Assembly (NCBI GenBank): GCA_903872065.1
Contig: CAIQJJ010000729.1
Location: 1 to 32,091 of the forward strand
Direction: 5' to 3'
Length of the DNA stretch: 32,091 nucleotides
DNA from: an uncultured Anaerolineales bacterium
GTDB lineage: Bacteria > Chloroflexota > Anaerolineae > Anaerolineales > UBA4823
Shown here: piece by piece, positions 1 to 7,163 of the stretch
Layout: each line of letters begins with the position of its first letter
Position numbering within the stretch: the first letter of the stretch is position 1
Position numbers and translations under genes: made by a program
Notes under the pieces: generated by a model
What the model was told of the DNA's origin: nothing
Databases searched by the model: none
What the model saw: only the letters and a program-made list of their open reading frames with translations

Positions 1-1680
1 GGCCAGAATACCGGTCGGGGCCATAATTGCAGCCTGGGGGCGCAAGGCAGAGGGCGGCGCAGGCTGAACATCGGCGGAAGGAGATGCGCTCTGGTCGTCA
101 ACAACGGGGACGTCAGCCGGCGCTTCCACGAGCGGCGACGCGGGCTGAGCATCAACGGAAGGAGATGCGCTCTGGTCGTCAACAACGGGGGCGTCAGCCG
201 GCGATTCCACGGGCGGCGGCGCGGGCTGGACATCAGCGGGCTGGCGAATAACCATGAGCATACCCAACGCCGCCACTACGGTCTTGCCTGAGCCAACATC
301 GCCCTGGATCAGCCGATTCATCGGACGACCCGAAGCCAGATCGCTGCGCATATCTTCCAACACACGGCGCTGGGCGCGGGTCAGCGGGAAGGGCAAGCGA
401 GCGATCTGCGCCTCCAACCAGTCATTGGGAACTTCAAAAACACGGGCCGCGCGGGCCTGCCAGAAACGTTTCTGACGCAGCACGCCCAGTTGCAGCAGGA
501 AAATTTCATCGAAGGCCAGGCGGAAGCGAGCAGCCTGAAGCTGCTCTTTGCTATCTGGGAAATGGGCTTGCGCCAGGGCCAGTGATAAATCCATCAAGCC
601 TGCCAGGCGGCGCGTCGTTTCTGGCACATAGTCGCGCACACGCGAGGACCAATAGGAGACTACCTGATGCATCTGTCTGCGTAACCAGTGTTGGGTAATC
701 TTAGAAGTCAACGGATAGACCGGCACAATGCGATTGGTGTTCAGGTTTTCTTGTTCGAGCGGCTCAACTTCCGGGTTCACCATGACCAGGCGGCCCAAAT
801 ATTGATCCACTTTTCCCGAAAGCACTACCTGCATTCCACTGCGCAGGCGTTTGCCAATATAAGGATTCCAAAAAGTCAAGCGCATGGCCCCTGACCCATC
901 ACTGACTACCGCCTCGGTGAACTGCGCCCGCCCGCCGCGCACCGGGCGCATGCTGAGGCTCTGCAGTAAACCAATCACGGTCACTTCTTCACCATATTGC
1001 AAGCGGCTGATAGGTTTAAGTTGGGTGTAATCATCATAGCGCCGCGGGAAATAATAAAGCATATCGCCCAGGGTATGAATGCCCAGGTGGGCAAAAGTAG
1101 CGCCATGCGACTCCCCAATGCCCGAAAGGACCGTCACCGGCGCATCCAGCGCGGCGGGCGGCTCTTCAGGAACAGGCTGCGCCGGGGGCCGCGGAGGCTG
1201 CGAGCGGGCGGCAGGTTGAGGGACGGAAACTGACGGCGGGCTGGCAGCCGGGGGGGTGAGCGCCGGCGCAGGTTCTTCCACCGCTCTGGGCGGCGGGGGC
1301 TCGCCCCGGACTGGCTCTGGTTTCGGCGGGCGCGGTCGCTTGGGAAGCGGCAGGCGCGGCTCAGGCGCGGTCAGATCCAATTTGGGCGGCTCAACAAGCA
1401 CATGAATGGCTAAGGAGGGCAGTTTCTCGCCAGCATTCTGCTGCAGTTGGCGCCAGAGCTGGATCAAAGCCTCGGCGCGCGCCGGCGGCTCTAAACTGCC
1501 ATAGGTGCGAAAACAAGCCACAACACACTGGATGGCCGGCTCCGGCACGCCACCCAGGCGAGCCTCGTTTTCCCAAACGCCCAAGACTTTTTCTAACCCG
1601 CCGATCACGGCGCGGTTGCTGTAGTCGTTTTGGACTTCAAGTTTAAGGAATTTGTAGAGTTTGTTAAGCGAAGGATTCAT
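1..1680 (-). CDS. recG: ATP-dependent DNA helicase RecG (N-terminal 560 residues; runs off the window)
   Basis: RecG remodels stalled replication forks and Holliday junctions in the cytoplasm. The frame stays open from ATG at 1680 to base 1, so the C-terminal helicase half is missing, and the ORF track does not list it. Visible parts are an N-terminal helical region (about residues 1-110), a proline-rich linker (about 120-190), the wedge/OB domain (contains GIGESHGATFAHLGI and YYFPRRYDDY), and the Walker A motif GDVGSGKT near residues 460-467. The window ends at MAPTGILA, equivalent to the motif Ia region. The odd feature is a roughly 68-residue Pro/Ala/Asp-rich insertion between Walker A and MAPTGILA, built from 27-residue repeats; ordinary RecG has only a few residues there. 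An extended -10 lies 7 nt before the ATG, suggesting a leaderless transcript separate from the upstream fak genes. Confidence 0.93.
   Translation of the reverse strand, partial: MNPSLNKLYKFLKLEVQNDYSNRAVIGGLEKVLGVWENEARLGGVPEPAIQCVVACFRTYGSLEPPARAEALIQLWRQLQQNAGEKLPSLAIHVLVEPPKLDLTAPEPRLPLPKRPRPPKPEPVRGEPPPPRAVEEPAPALTPPAASPPSVSVPQPAARSQPPRPPAQPVPEEPPAALDAPVTVLSGIGESHGATFAHLGIHTLGDMLYYFPRRYDDYTQLKPISRLQYGEEVTVIGLLQSLSMRPVRGGRAQFTEAVVSDGSGAMRLTFWNPYIGKRLRSGMQVVLSGKVDQYLGRLVMVNPEVEPLEQENLNTNRIVPVYPLTSKITQHWLRRQMHQVVSYWSSRVRDYVPETTRRLAGLMDLSLALAQAHFPDSKEQLQAARFRLAFDEIFLLQLGVLRQKRFWQARAARVFEVPNDWLEAQIARLPFPLTRAQRRVLEDMRSDLASGRPMNRLIQGDVGSGKTVVAALGMLMVIRQPADVQPAPPPVESPADAPVVDDQSASPSVDAQPASPLVEAPADVPVVDDQSASPSADVQPAPPSALRPQAAIMAPTGILA
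50..240 (-). repeat. 81-bp in-frame tandem repeat inside recG (about 2.3 copies)
   Basis: On the + strand the string ggaaggagatgcgctctggt recurs at 76 and 157, exactly 81 bp apart. The flanking ggctgaacatcggcgg / ggctgagcatcaacgg / ggctggacatcagcgg recurs at 63, 144 and 225. The unit is 27 codons and encodes (A/V)D(V/A)QPA.P..VE.PAD.PVVDDQSASPS. Copies are nearly identical at the DNA level, which points to a recent duplication or a tract prone to slippage. The period is a multiple of three, so copy-number change would keep the frame. Confidence 0.9.
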
Positions 1681-1687
1681 CAGATCA

Positions 1688-1696
1688 ATTGTACCA
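1688..1696 (-). promoter_or_regulatory. Extended -10 promoter of recG (leaderless)
   Basis: On the minus strand TGGTACAAT (an extended -10 of the form TGnTAnAAT) ends 7 nt before the recG ATG. Transcription would therefore start at or within a base or two of the start codon. No Shine-Dalgarno and no good -35 are visible. Confidence 0.6.
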
Positions 1697-1775
1697 AAAC
1701 GAATCCGGTTGGGGGCTAACCAAAATTAAAATTCTCATTCTTCCATCACATTTCCCAGGAAAAAGACCAGCCAGT

Positions 1776-2666
1776 TTACGCCTCACGCTTGACAACAACG
1801 ATCCCCAGGGCATTTGGCCCGACATGAGCGCCGATCACCGTCGTCACATTGGCGATCAAGGGCAGTTCAGGCGCTAAGGTTCTAACCGCGCGCTGGAAAT
1901 TGTGGGCGTCATCCACAGCATTGGTGTGTAAGACCGCCAGGCGCTCCACCGGCCCGATATCCTCAACCAATTTCTGCAAACGCTCGATCCCCTTTTGCCG
2001 TGTGCGCGCCTCACCCATGCGACGCACAACCCCCTCGCGCAGTTCAATAAAGGGTTTGATATGGAGGAAGGTTCCCAGGCTGGCCCTGGCCCATGAAATT
2101 CTGCCACTGCGGCGCAAATACTCCAGTGTATCCAGCATGGCTAAGACCACCACACGGCAGCGCATACTATCCAGGCCGGCGCGCACCTGGGACAAAGTCA
2201 TACCCTGGCGCAAGGCTTCGACCGCCCACAGCGCTTGAAACCCCAATCCGAGGGTGGTCTGCCCACTATCAATCACAGAGATGCGCGAGCCAAAAGATTG
2301 CGCCGCCAGGTGAGCAGCGTTGTAAATTCCACTCAAAGCGCTGGAAATGTGGATCGAAAGAATGTGCGTGACGCCCTGGGCGAAAATGTGCGCATACAAT
2401 TCTTGAAAAGCGCCCGGCGAGGGCGCGGCGGTGGTGGGCAGCGGCCGCAAAGTCGGCAAATTTTGATAAAACTCAGTTCGCGAAACATCCGCTCCATCCT
2501 GCAAACTTTGACCATGAATTATTAAAATCGCCGGGACAATATAGATGCCATAACTCTGGACGATTTCGGTAGGAATATCGGCGGTGCTATCTGTAACAAC
2601 AGCAATTTTCTCAGCACTTGTGCTCACAAGCCCTCTCATAATGCCATCAGGAAAAACTGCCGCCAT
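1776..2666 (-). CDS. DegV family fatty-acid-binding protein (FakB-like)
   Basis: DegV/FakB proteins bind a fatty acid and present it to the FakA kinase for phosphorylation. The family signature VVTDSTADIP is near the N-terminus, followed by SIHISSALSGIY and VIDSGQTTLGLG, which line the lipid-binding cleft, and YLRRSGRIS in the C-terminal lobe. At 296 aa the length is usual. ATG at 2666 overlaps the upstream degV gene by 20 nt; an alternative ATG at 2639 (MRGLVSTS) leaves 17 residues before VVTDST and is at least as plausible, since neither has a clear Shine-Dalgarno. It is the last gene of the fakA-degV-degV run. Ligand preference cannot be read from sequence. Confidence 0.88.
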   Translation of the reverse strand: MAAVFPDGIMRGLVSTSAEKIAVVTDSTADIPTEIVQSYGIYIVPAILIIHGQSLQDGADVSRTEFYQNLPTLRPLPTTAAPSPGAFQELYAHIFAQGVTHILSIHISSALSGIYNAAHLAAQSFGSRISVIDSGQTTLGLGFQALWAVEALRQGMTLSQVRAGLDSMRCRVVVLAMLDTLEYLRRSGRISWARASLGTFLHIKPFIELREGVVRRMGEARTRQKGIERLQKLVEDIGPVERLAVLHTNAVDDAHNFQRAVRTLAPELPLIANVTTVIGAHVGPNALGIVVVKREA

Positions 2667-3543
2667 GCGAGAGGAATTTTAAATAACCAGATAATTCGGG
2701 CGCATTTTCCAACACTGCGACCCCCAAACAACGCGGACCAAACAAACCCGCCACTGGCAGGCTGAGTGGATGCTCGCTGATCGAAATGGATGAATTCGCG
2801 GCCATTAAACGCTCACGCAAGGTACGCCCTTCCTGGTCATAGGGAGACGCGCCTTCGATCACTGCCACATGACGCACGCACTCGAACTCAGAGACAAATT
2901 CGTAAAATGTATCCAGGAGGTGACGTGAACTGCGCGCTTTTTGAATCGGGATCAATCCGCCGCCATCCAAAACAAAGAAGGGAATAACCCCCAGCATCTC
3001 GCCGGCAATGGCCTGGGCCGGATCCAGCGCCCCGGCGCGCGCCAGGTAAGTGAGGCCCTGTGCGCAAAAGAGTGAATAAACATGCGGCGCAAGCCCTCGC
3101 AGCAACCGACTGATCGCGCCCCCACTCATACCGTTCGCCGCCGCTTCCGCCGCGACCTGCACCATCAATCCCAAACCGACAGCCGTATTGCCCGAATCGA
3201 TCAGATGGAGCGTCGCGGCGGATTTGACCGCTGCGGCAGCCTGGCACGCGTTGGCATAGGTTGCGCCAAGCCGGGCCGAGGGCAGTAAGACAACGATCTC
3301 TTGATATTTGCGTTCCAGCGCCAAAAAAGCCTGGCGGAAATCTTCAGGCAGCGGAGGCGAAACCCGCGCCGAGTTTGGCCGGACGGTCGGCGGCAGAAGG
3401 CCCAATTTGAGCATGCGCGCATCCGTCAACGAGGCGCCGTTGGCGTGAACATGATAGGGCAAGATACTCACCAGATCGCTGCCCGGAAATTTGTTTCCCA
3501 GGCACTGTGCAGCATTATCAGTAAGAATAACAACCGATGACAT
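2647..3543 (-). CDS. DegV family protein, divergent second copy (FakB-like)
   Basis: This is a second DegV-fold protein, 298 aa from ATG 3543 (MSSVVILTDNAAQ). The ORF track begins earlier at a TTG that overlaps fakA; I prefer the ATG because the DegV fold begins with this strand. Recognisable family elements are LLPSARLGATYANA, LIDSGNTAVGLG and LTYLARAGALD. The N-terminal TDST motif has become TDNA, and the SS.LSG ligand motif is SARLGAT, so it is clearly more divergent than its neighbour. Sitting between fakA and the canonical degV, it is probably a FakB of different fatty-acid specificity, though a non-lipid role is possible. Confidence 0.82.
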   Translation of the reverse strand: MSSVVILTDNAAQCLGNKFPGSDLVSILPYHVHANGASLTDARMLKLGLLPPTVRPNSARVSPPLPEDFRQAFLALERKYQEIVVLLPSARLGATYANACQAAAAVKSAATLHLIDSGNTAVGLGLMVQVAAEAAANGMSGGAISRLLRGLAPHVYSLFCAQGLTYLARAGALDPAQAIAGEMLGVIPFFVLDGGGLIPIQKARSSRHLLDTFYEFVSEFECVRHVAVIEGASPYDQEGRTLRERLMAANSSISISEHPLSLPVAGLFGPRCLGVAVLENAPELSGYLKFLSHGGSFS

Positions 3544-3589
3544 GGAAATGCAACTATCAAAGAAAGGGTAACAGCACGGCGCAGAGACT

Positions 3590-5260
3590 CTATTCGAGTG
3601 CAAGAATCAAGGGATAATAGGGCTGGCCGCCATATTGCACTTCCACCTCTTGCGATGGATAAGCCTCACGAATGGCGGCCGCGATCACATCCACCTCGGG
3701 GCCAGAAATTTCGGCGCCTGAGAAGAGCGTAATCAATTCGCGCTCAGCGGCGTCAATCATTTGCAATAAAGCCAGGGTCGCCTCTTGCACCGTGGCCGCC
3801 GATAAGACCAGCTTTCCATTGTGCAAGGCGATCACCTGCCCCTCTTGCACCGCCACCCCATCAATCTCTACGCTGCGGGTGGCAGTGGTGATTTCGCCTG
3901 TTTCGACATCGCTGAGTGCAGATTGCATATCCGCCACAACCGCATCCAGATCGCCCTCTGGGATCAGGCGCAGCATGGCCGCCAGGCCTTGCGGCACAGT
4001 CCGGCTGGGAAGGATGACCACTTTTTTCTCTATTCCCAAATGCAGCGCTGCCTGAGCCGCGGCTTGCGCCGCCAGGATAATATTTTTGTTGTTGGGAAGG
4101 ATGATTACCTTGTCGGTCGGCAGGTCTTTGAAAGCAGAAAGAATCTCTTGCGTGCTGGGATTCATCGTCTGTCCCCCTTCAACCACCGCGGCCACGCCCA
4201 GGCTGGCAAAGACGCGGGCAATCCCTGGCCCAGGCGCGACGACAATGACGGCGATCTGGCCGGGCGTAAACTGCATAAGTTCTAGTTTATCGGTGAGCAG
4301 GGACGGCGCGGCGGTTTCGATCTGCGCCAGCAAATTCTCCATCGCCACTTTCGTCACCGTCCCTACCGACATCGTGTAATCAATCGGGACATACCGGCGA
4401 TCGGTGGGGACGTGAATGTGCATACGGTAAATGCCATCCCCCTCGCCAAGCTGAATCGAGGTACCAATCAGTTCAAGATCAGCGTAAAGCTTGGGAAGGT
4501 CTAATGGGGCAAAAGGACGAAAATCCACCACCACTTCATAATCTTGCCCTGGTTCAATGGTTTCAAGGGTGTTTTCGAGACGCATGGCGCCCAGAGGCTG
4601 GACGGTCATTATGGGGGTTTCCAGAGACTGGCCCTGAATATAGCGCACCATGCCTTCAAGAATAAAATACAAGCCTTTGCCGCCTGAATCGACCACACCG
4701 GCATCTTTTAAAACGGGCAGCAGGTCAGGGGTGCGCTGCACTGAGGCGTCAGTATCAGGGAGAATTTTCTCTAAGATTTGGTAAGGATTGTCGGTTTCAA
4801 GCAAGGCTCGTTCAGCGGCGGCAGCCATGTCTTTGGCGACGGTCAAGATCGTGCCTTCGACCGGGCGCACCACCCCCTTATAGGCCGTATCGCGCCCGGC
4901 GGCAAACGCCTGCACCAGAGCCTGTCCGTCCATCTCATCCTGCTTGTCCAACGAGCGAGCAAACCCGCGCCACAATTGTGAGAGAATGACGCCGGAGTTG
5001 CCGCGCGCGCCCATCAGTGCGCCATGCGCCACCGCATGAGCTACCTTGCCAATATTTTTCTCATTGGAATTGGCAACTTCATCACAGGCTGCCTGCATGG
5101 TCAACACCATATTCGTGCCTGTGTCGCCATCTGGCACAGGGAAAACATTGAGGGCATTGACCGTTTGTTGATTCGTCTTCAGCCAACTAAGGGCTGCATG
5201 AACCAGGTGTTTGAATACCTGACCATCCACCGGATAGACTGGGTTTACCGCTAACTCCAT
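3590..5260 (-). CDS. fakA: Fatty acid kinase catalytic subunit FakA-like (DAK2/DhaL domain protein, YloV family)
   Basis: FakA transfers phosphate from ATP to fatty acids bound on DegV/FakB partners, giving acyl-phosphate for phospholipid synthesis. The 556-aa length is right for the family. The N-terminal DhaL domain shows NVFPVPDGDTGTNM, whose Asp residues bind Mg-ATP, and HGALMGARGNSGVILSQ. A middle domain follows, then a C-terminal DegV-like domain (VIILPNNKNIILAAQAA and VVILPSRTVPQG). A good Shine-Dalgarno (AGGAG, 7 nt spacing) supports ATG 5260. It sits 28 nt downstream of the Asp23 gene and upstream of two degV genes, so both lipid-binding partners are supplied in cis. The gene symbol rests on domain content and context. 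Confidence 0.9.
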   Translation of the reverse strand: MELAVNPVYPVDGQVFKHLVHAALSWLKTNQQTVNALNVFPVPDGDTGTNMVLTMQAACDEVANSNEKNIGKVAHAVAHGALMGARGNSGVILSQLWRGFARSLDKQDEMDGQALVQAFAAGRDTAYKGVVRPVEGTILTVAKDMAAAAERALLETDNPYQILEKILPDTDASVQRTPDLLPVLKDAGVVDSGGKGLYFILEGMVRYIQGQSLETPIMTVQPLGAMRLENTLETIEPGQDYEVVVDFRPFAPLDLPKLYADLELIGTSIQLGEGDGIYRMHIHVPTDRRYVPIDYTMSVGTVTKVAMENLLAQIETAAPSLLTDKLELMQFTPGQIAVIVVAPGPGIARVFASLGVAAVVEGGQTMNPSTQEILSAFKDLPTDKVIILPNNKNIILAAQAAAQAALHLGIEKKVVILPSRTVPQGLAAMLRLIPEGDLDAVVADMQSALSDVETGEITTATRSVEIDGVAVQEGQVIALHNGKLVLSAATVQEATLALLQMIDAAERELITLFSGAEISGPEVDVIAAAIREAYPSQEVEVQYGGQPYYPLILALE

Positions 5261-5288
5261 GAAGTGGCTCCTAAAATAATGAGGGGGA

Positions 5289-5642
5289 TTAATCTAAATT
5301 GCTGACCCGAAGTCCTTGTACGTGGACATTGACCTGATTGACCGGCATCCCAAGCGCCTTCTCAACCTGATAGCGCACGGTGTTCGACACACTCCCCGCG
5401 ACCGATGTAATGCGCGTTCCATATTCGACAATGATATACAAGTCAATACTCAAGTTGTGGCCGTCAAAATGAATGTCGACACCGCGCGTTGGGTCCTTGA
5501 CCAGAACATGCGCCAGGCCATCCATCAGATTCTTGCTGGAAAGCCCCACCACGCCATAGGACTGAAGCGCAGCCTGATAGGCGATTGTGGCAATCGCCCG
5601 TGGAGAAATATTGATATTACCAAGACTGGTTTCTTCTGTCAT
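5289..5642 (-). CDS. Asp23/Gls24 family protein (YloU-like)
   Basis: This is a small Asp23/Gls24 (DUF322) protein, 117 aa from ATG 5642. The track starts at a TTG two codons upstream, but the Shine-Dalgarno AAAGG lies 8 nt from the ATG and only 2 nt from the TTG. Family features are GNINISPRAIATIAYQAAL at the N-terminus, the central YIIVEYGTRI strand and the C-terminal VNVHVQGLRV strand. In Firmicutes the paralogue YloU is encoded directly before yloV/fakA, as here. Its biochemical role is not settled; Asp23 relatives are linked to envelope stress and often lie at the membrane. It is probably cotranscribed with fakA. Confidence 0.88.
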   Translation of the reverse strand: MTEETSLGNINISPRAIATIAYQAALQSYGVVGLSSKNLMDGLAHVLVKDPTRGVDIHFDGHNLSIDLYIIVEYGTRITSVAGSVSNTVRYQVEKALGMPVNQVNVHVQGLRVSNLD

Positions 5643-5685
5643 ACGCAAAACCTTTGGATTCCTTTTGGAATATTAAACCCGTGGC

Positions 5686-5714
5686 TTGTAGGAGGATACG
5701 ATTTGTGGTAAGAT
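5686..5714 (+). promoter_or_regulatory. Candidate sigma-70 promoter of rpmB
   Basis: TTGTAG (5686-5691) and TAAGAT (5709-5714) are separated by exactly 17 bp, in the gap between the divergent Asp23 and rpmB genes. The predicted start near 5721 gives a leader of about 70 nt before the rpmB ATG. Confidence 0.55.
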
Positions 5715-5789
5715 TGCCCCGCCCTGGGAAGGGCATATTTTGTGTTCATTGCCACAGTACCGGTGGCGGTAAGGAAAGGAAAGAGAATT

Positions 5790-5972
5790 ATGGCAAAGTG
5801 CGCACACTGCGGAAAGACAACTAGTTTTGGCCGCAACAAACCCTGGTCGAAGAAATCCACCCGGCGCACCTTCCGGCCGAACCTGCAAACGATCAGTGTG
5901 ATGGTGCAGGGGCAAATGGTTCAGAAGGTTCTTTGCACGAAGTGCATTCGCACCATGGTGAAAACGAGTTAG
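5790..5972 (+). CDS. rpmB: 50S ribosomal protein L28
   Basis: L28 is a small structural protein of the large ribosomal subunit. ATG 5790 follows a strong purine-rich Shine-Dalgarno (aaggaaaggaaagag); the track's earlier ATG at 5742 would add 16 residues with no family match. The 60-aa product reads MAKCAHCGKTTSFGRN...KSTRRTFRPNLQ, typical of bacterial L28. It keeps two CxxC pairs (CAHC near residue 4 and CTKC near 49), so this is the zinc-binding form. It has its own promoter and a strong terminator, so it is monocistronic. The divergent rpmB-yloU arrangement matches Firmicutes. Confidence 0.97.
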   Translation: MAKCAHCGKTTSFGRNKPWSKKSTRRTFRPNLQTISVMVQGQMVQKVLCTKCIRTMVKTS

Positions 5973-5994
5973 GCAATCCAAAATTCGACGAAAG

Positions 5995-6020
5995 ATCGCG
6001 GCGCAAGCCGCGATTTTTCT
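5995..6020 (+). terminator. Rho-independent terminator of rpmB
   Basis: A perfect 8-bp stem ATCGCGGC / GCCGCGAT closes on a GCAA tetraloop and is followed by TTTTCTTT. It begins 22 nt after the rpmB stop and lies just past the 3' end of the convergent rpe gene. Confidence 0.9.
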
Positions 6021-6701
6021 TTATGCGGGGGTTTCTTCCGCCGGGAGGCAGGCGCGCAAGGCGCGCACGCCGGCCGCAATGCCCTGCGGATGTTTAAAGA
6101 CGGCGTAAGCGGCCACTGCCACCCGCACCCCGGCGCGGTAAGCGGCGGGCAAAGTCTCAGCGGTCAGGCCGCCATCCATTTCGATCACTGCCTGGGGGTT
6201 CACCTGATCCAGTTTTTGGCGAATTGCGGCGACTTTCGGCAGAACTTCGGGAATGAAGACCTGCCCCGAATAGCCCGGGTTGACGCTCATCACCAGGACC
6301 AGATCCACCAGGTGCAGCACAGCGTCAAGCGCGGCCGCGGGCGTACCGGGGTTAATCGCCACTCCCGCTTTGCAACCCGCCTGGCGGATGGTTTGCAAGG
6401 TGCGATATAAATGTGGACAGGTTTCGACATGCACAGTCAGCCAGCTCGCTCCTGCAGCGACAAAATCGGGCAGCAGGTGATCGGGTTGTTCGACCATCAA
6501 GTGAACATCAAGCGGCAGGCGGGTGATCCGTTTGCAGTGGGCGACAATAAACGCACCCATTGTCAAGTTGGGGACAAAGCGCCCATCCATCACATCTACA
6601 TGCACCCAGTCTGCCCCGGCGGCTTCGACCTGGGCCAGTTGATCGGCCAGGTGAGCAAAATCAGCCGAAAGTATTGAGGTGGAAATTAGAGGCAGACTCA
6701 T
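6021..6701 (-). CDS. rpe: Ribulose-phosphate 3-epimerase
   Basis: The enzyme interconverts D-ribulose 5-phosphate and D-xylulose 5-phosphate in the pentose phosphate or Calvin pathway. It is a 226-aa TIM barrel of the usual size. STSILSADFAHL, HVDVMDGRFVPNLTMG (metal-binding His and catalytic Asp), LDVHLMVEQP, MSVNPGYSGQ and EMDGGL are all in order. The phosphate-binding end reads AVAAYAVFKHP where VAGSAVF is more common, a mild divergence that may reduce confidence in phosphate binding but leaves the catalytic residues intact. Its ATG directly follows the TAG stop of the upstream zinc-ribbon gene, so the two are cotranscribed. Confidence 0.95.
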   Translation of the reverse strand: MSLPLISTSILSADFAHLADQLAQVEAAGADWVHVDVMDGRFVPNLTMGAFIVAHCKRITRLPLDVHLMVEQPDHLLPDFVAAGASWLTVHVETCPHLYRTLQTIRQAGCKAGVAINPGTPAAALDAVLHLVDLVLVMSVNPGYSGQVFIPEVLPKVAAIRQKLDQVNPQAVIEMDGGLTAETLPAAYRAGVRVAVAAYAVFKHPQGIAAGVRALRACLPAEETPA

Positions 6702-6839
6702 CTAGGCGACCTTTTTCAATGCAAACGGAGCAAAACGCGTGCGATAGCCTGTCCCGCAGCGGTCGCAATAAAATTCAAACTGAAAACCCTTGTCAGTAGA
6801 TTGGTCAGAATAATTACGGGTAAATTCGATCTTGCTCAT
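6702..6839 (-). CDS. 45-aa zinc-ribbon protein (possibly a shortened family member)
   Basis: ATG 6839 has a good Shine-Dalgarno (AGGAG, about 8 nt away); the track's earlier start at 6884 has none and would read through the promoter. The product begins MSKIEFTRNYSDQSTDKGFQ and contains a single CDRC knuckle (YCDRCGTGYRTRF), then ends KKVA. From memory, proteins starting like this are normally well over 100 aa with a second Cys pair further on, so this may be a truncated member. The stop abuts the rpe start, leaving no room for the missing part. A single CxxC could bind zinc only as a dimer or with another ligand. Function unknown. Confidence 0.7.
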   Translation of the reverse strand: MSKIEFTRNYSDQSTDKGFQFEFYCDRCGTGYRTRFAPFALKKVA

Positions 6840-6875
6840 TGCCGATTCTCCTATTACAGAAAACGCTCTAACGCA

Positions 6876-6881
6876 ATTATA
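6876..6881 (-). promoter_or_regulatory. -10 element for the zinc-ribbon/rpe operon
   Basis: A consensus TATAAT on the minus strand lies 36 nt before the ATG at 6839. It leaves a leader of about 30 nt that includes the AGGAG ribosome binding site. I see no convincing -35. Confidence 0.5.
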
Positions 6882-7050
6882 CAACAGCCTGCAGAGCCCT
6901 GGAGCGGCTAAAGGTTGCTTTTTTTTCTATGTAAAAAGAAACCGCAGCTCACAGCCGCGTCAAGTATAACATAAGGAATGCTCAACCTTTGGTAAAATAT
7001 CAGGTAGTAGAATCTGGTAATCCGATTTTGCAGATTTTGTTGATTTGCAA

Positions 7051-7078
7051 TTTACGGTTTATATAGCTATGCTATAAT
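7051..7078 (+). promoter_or_regulatory. Candidate promoter of the kinase/phosphatase array
   Basis: TTTACG (7051-7056), 16 bp, then consensus TATAAT (7073-7078). It would give a leader of about 80 nt before the kinase ATG at 7164. A second possible extended -10, TGGTAAAAT, lies at 6990-6998. Confidence 0.5.
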
Positions 7079-7163
7079 AAAATGATTGTGAGCAGATTGA
7101 ATATCTGACGTTCGGTTTTTGGCCATGCGACTCCAGCTTTGCTTAAGGCTCAACTGGGCATAG

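Larger units (their letters stand above)
6840..7163. other. Divergent intergenic region, AT-rich, no gene seen
   Basis: This 324-bp gap separates the minus-strand zinc-ribbon/rpe unit from the plus-strand kinase array. It holds a minus-strand -10 (6876-6881) and two plus-strand candidates: TGGTAAAAT (extended -10, 6990-6998) and TTTACG-16 bp-TATAAT (7051-7078). A T8 tract at about 6918 followed by AAAAAG could form a weak A/T hairpin. I find no coding frame or structured RNA that I can support. Confidence 0.6.

Noticed and set aside
50-240. Tandem repeat resembling a CRISPR or minisatellite array
   Set aside because: The copies adjoin with no unique spacers and encode an in-frame Pro-rich segment of recG, so it is a coding repeat, not a CRISPR.
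254-475. + strand ORFs across 27-1233 in the ORF track
   Set aside because: They lie antisense to the open recG frame, have no ribosome binding sites or family features, and the recG reading frame shows RecG motifs throughout.
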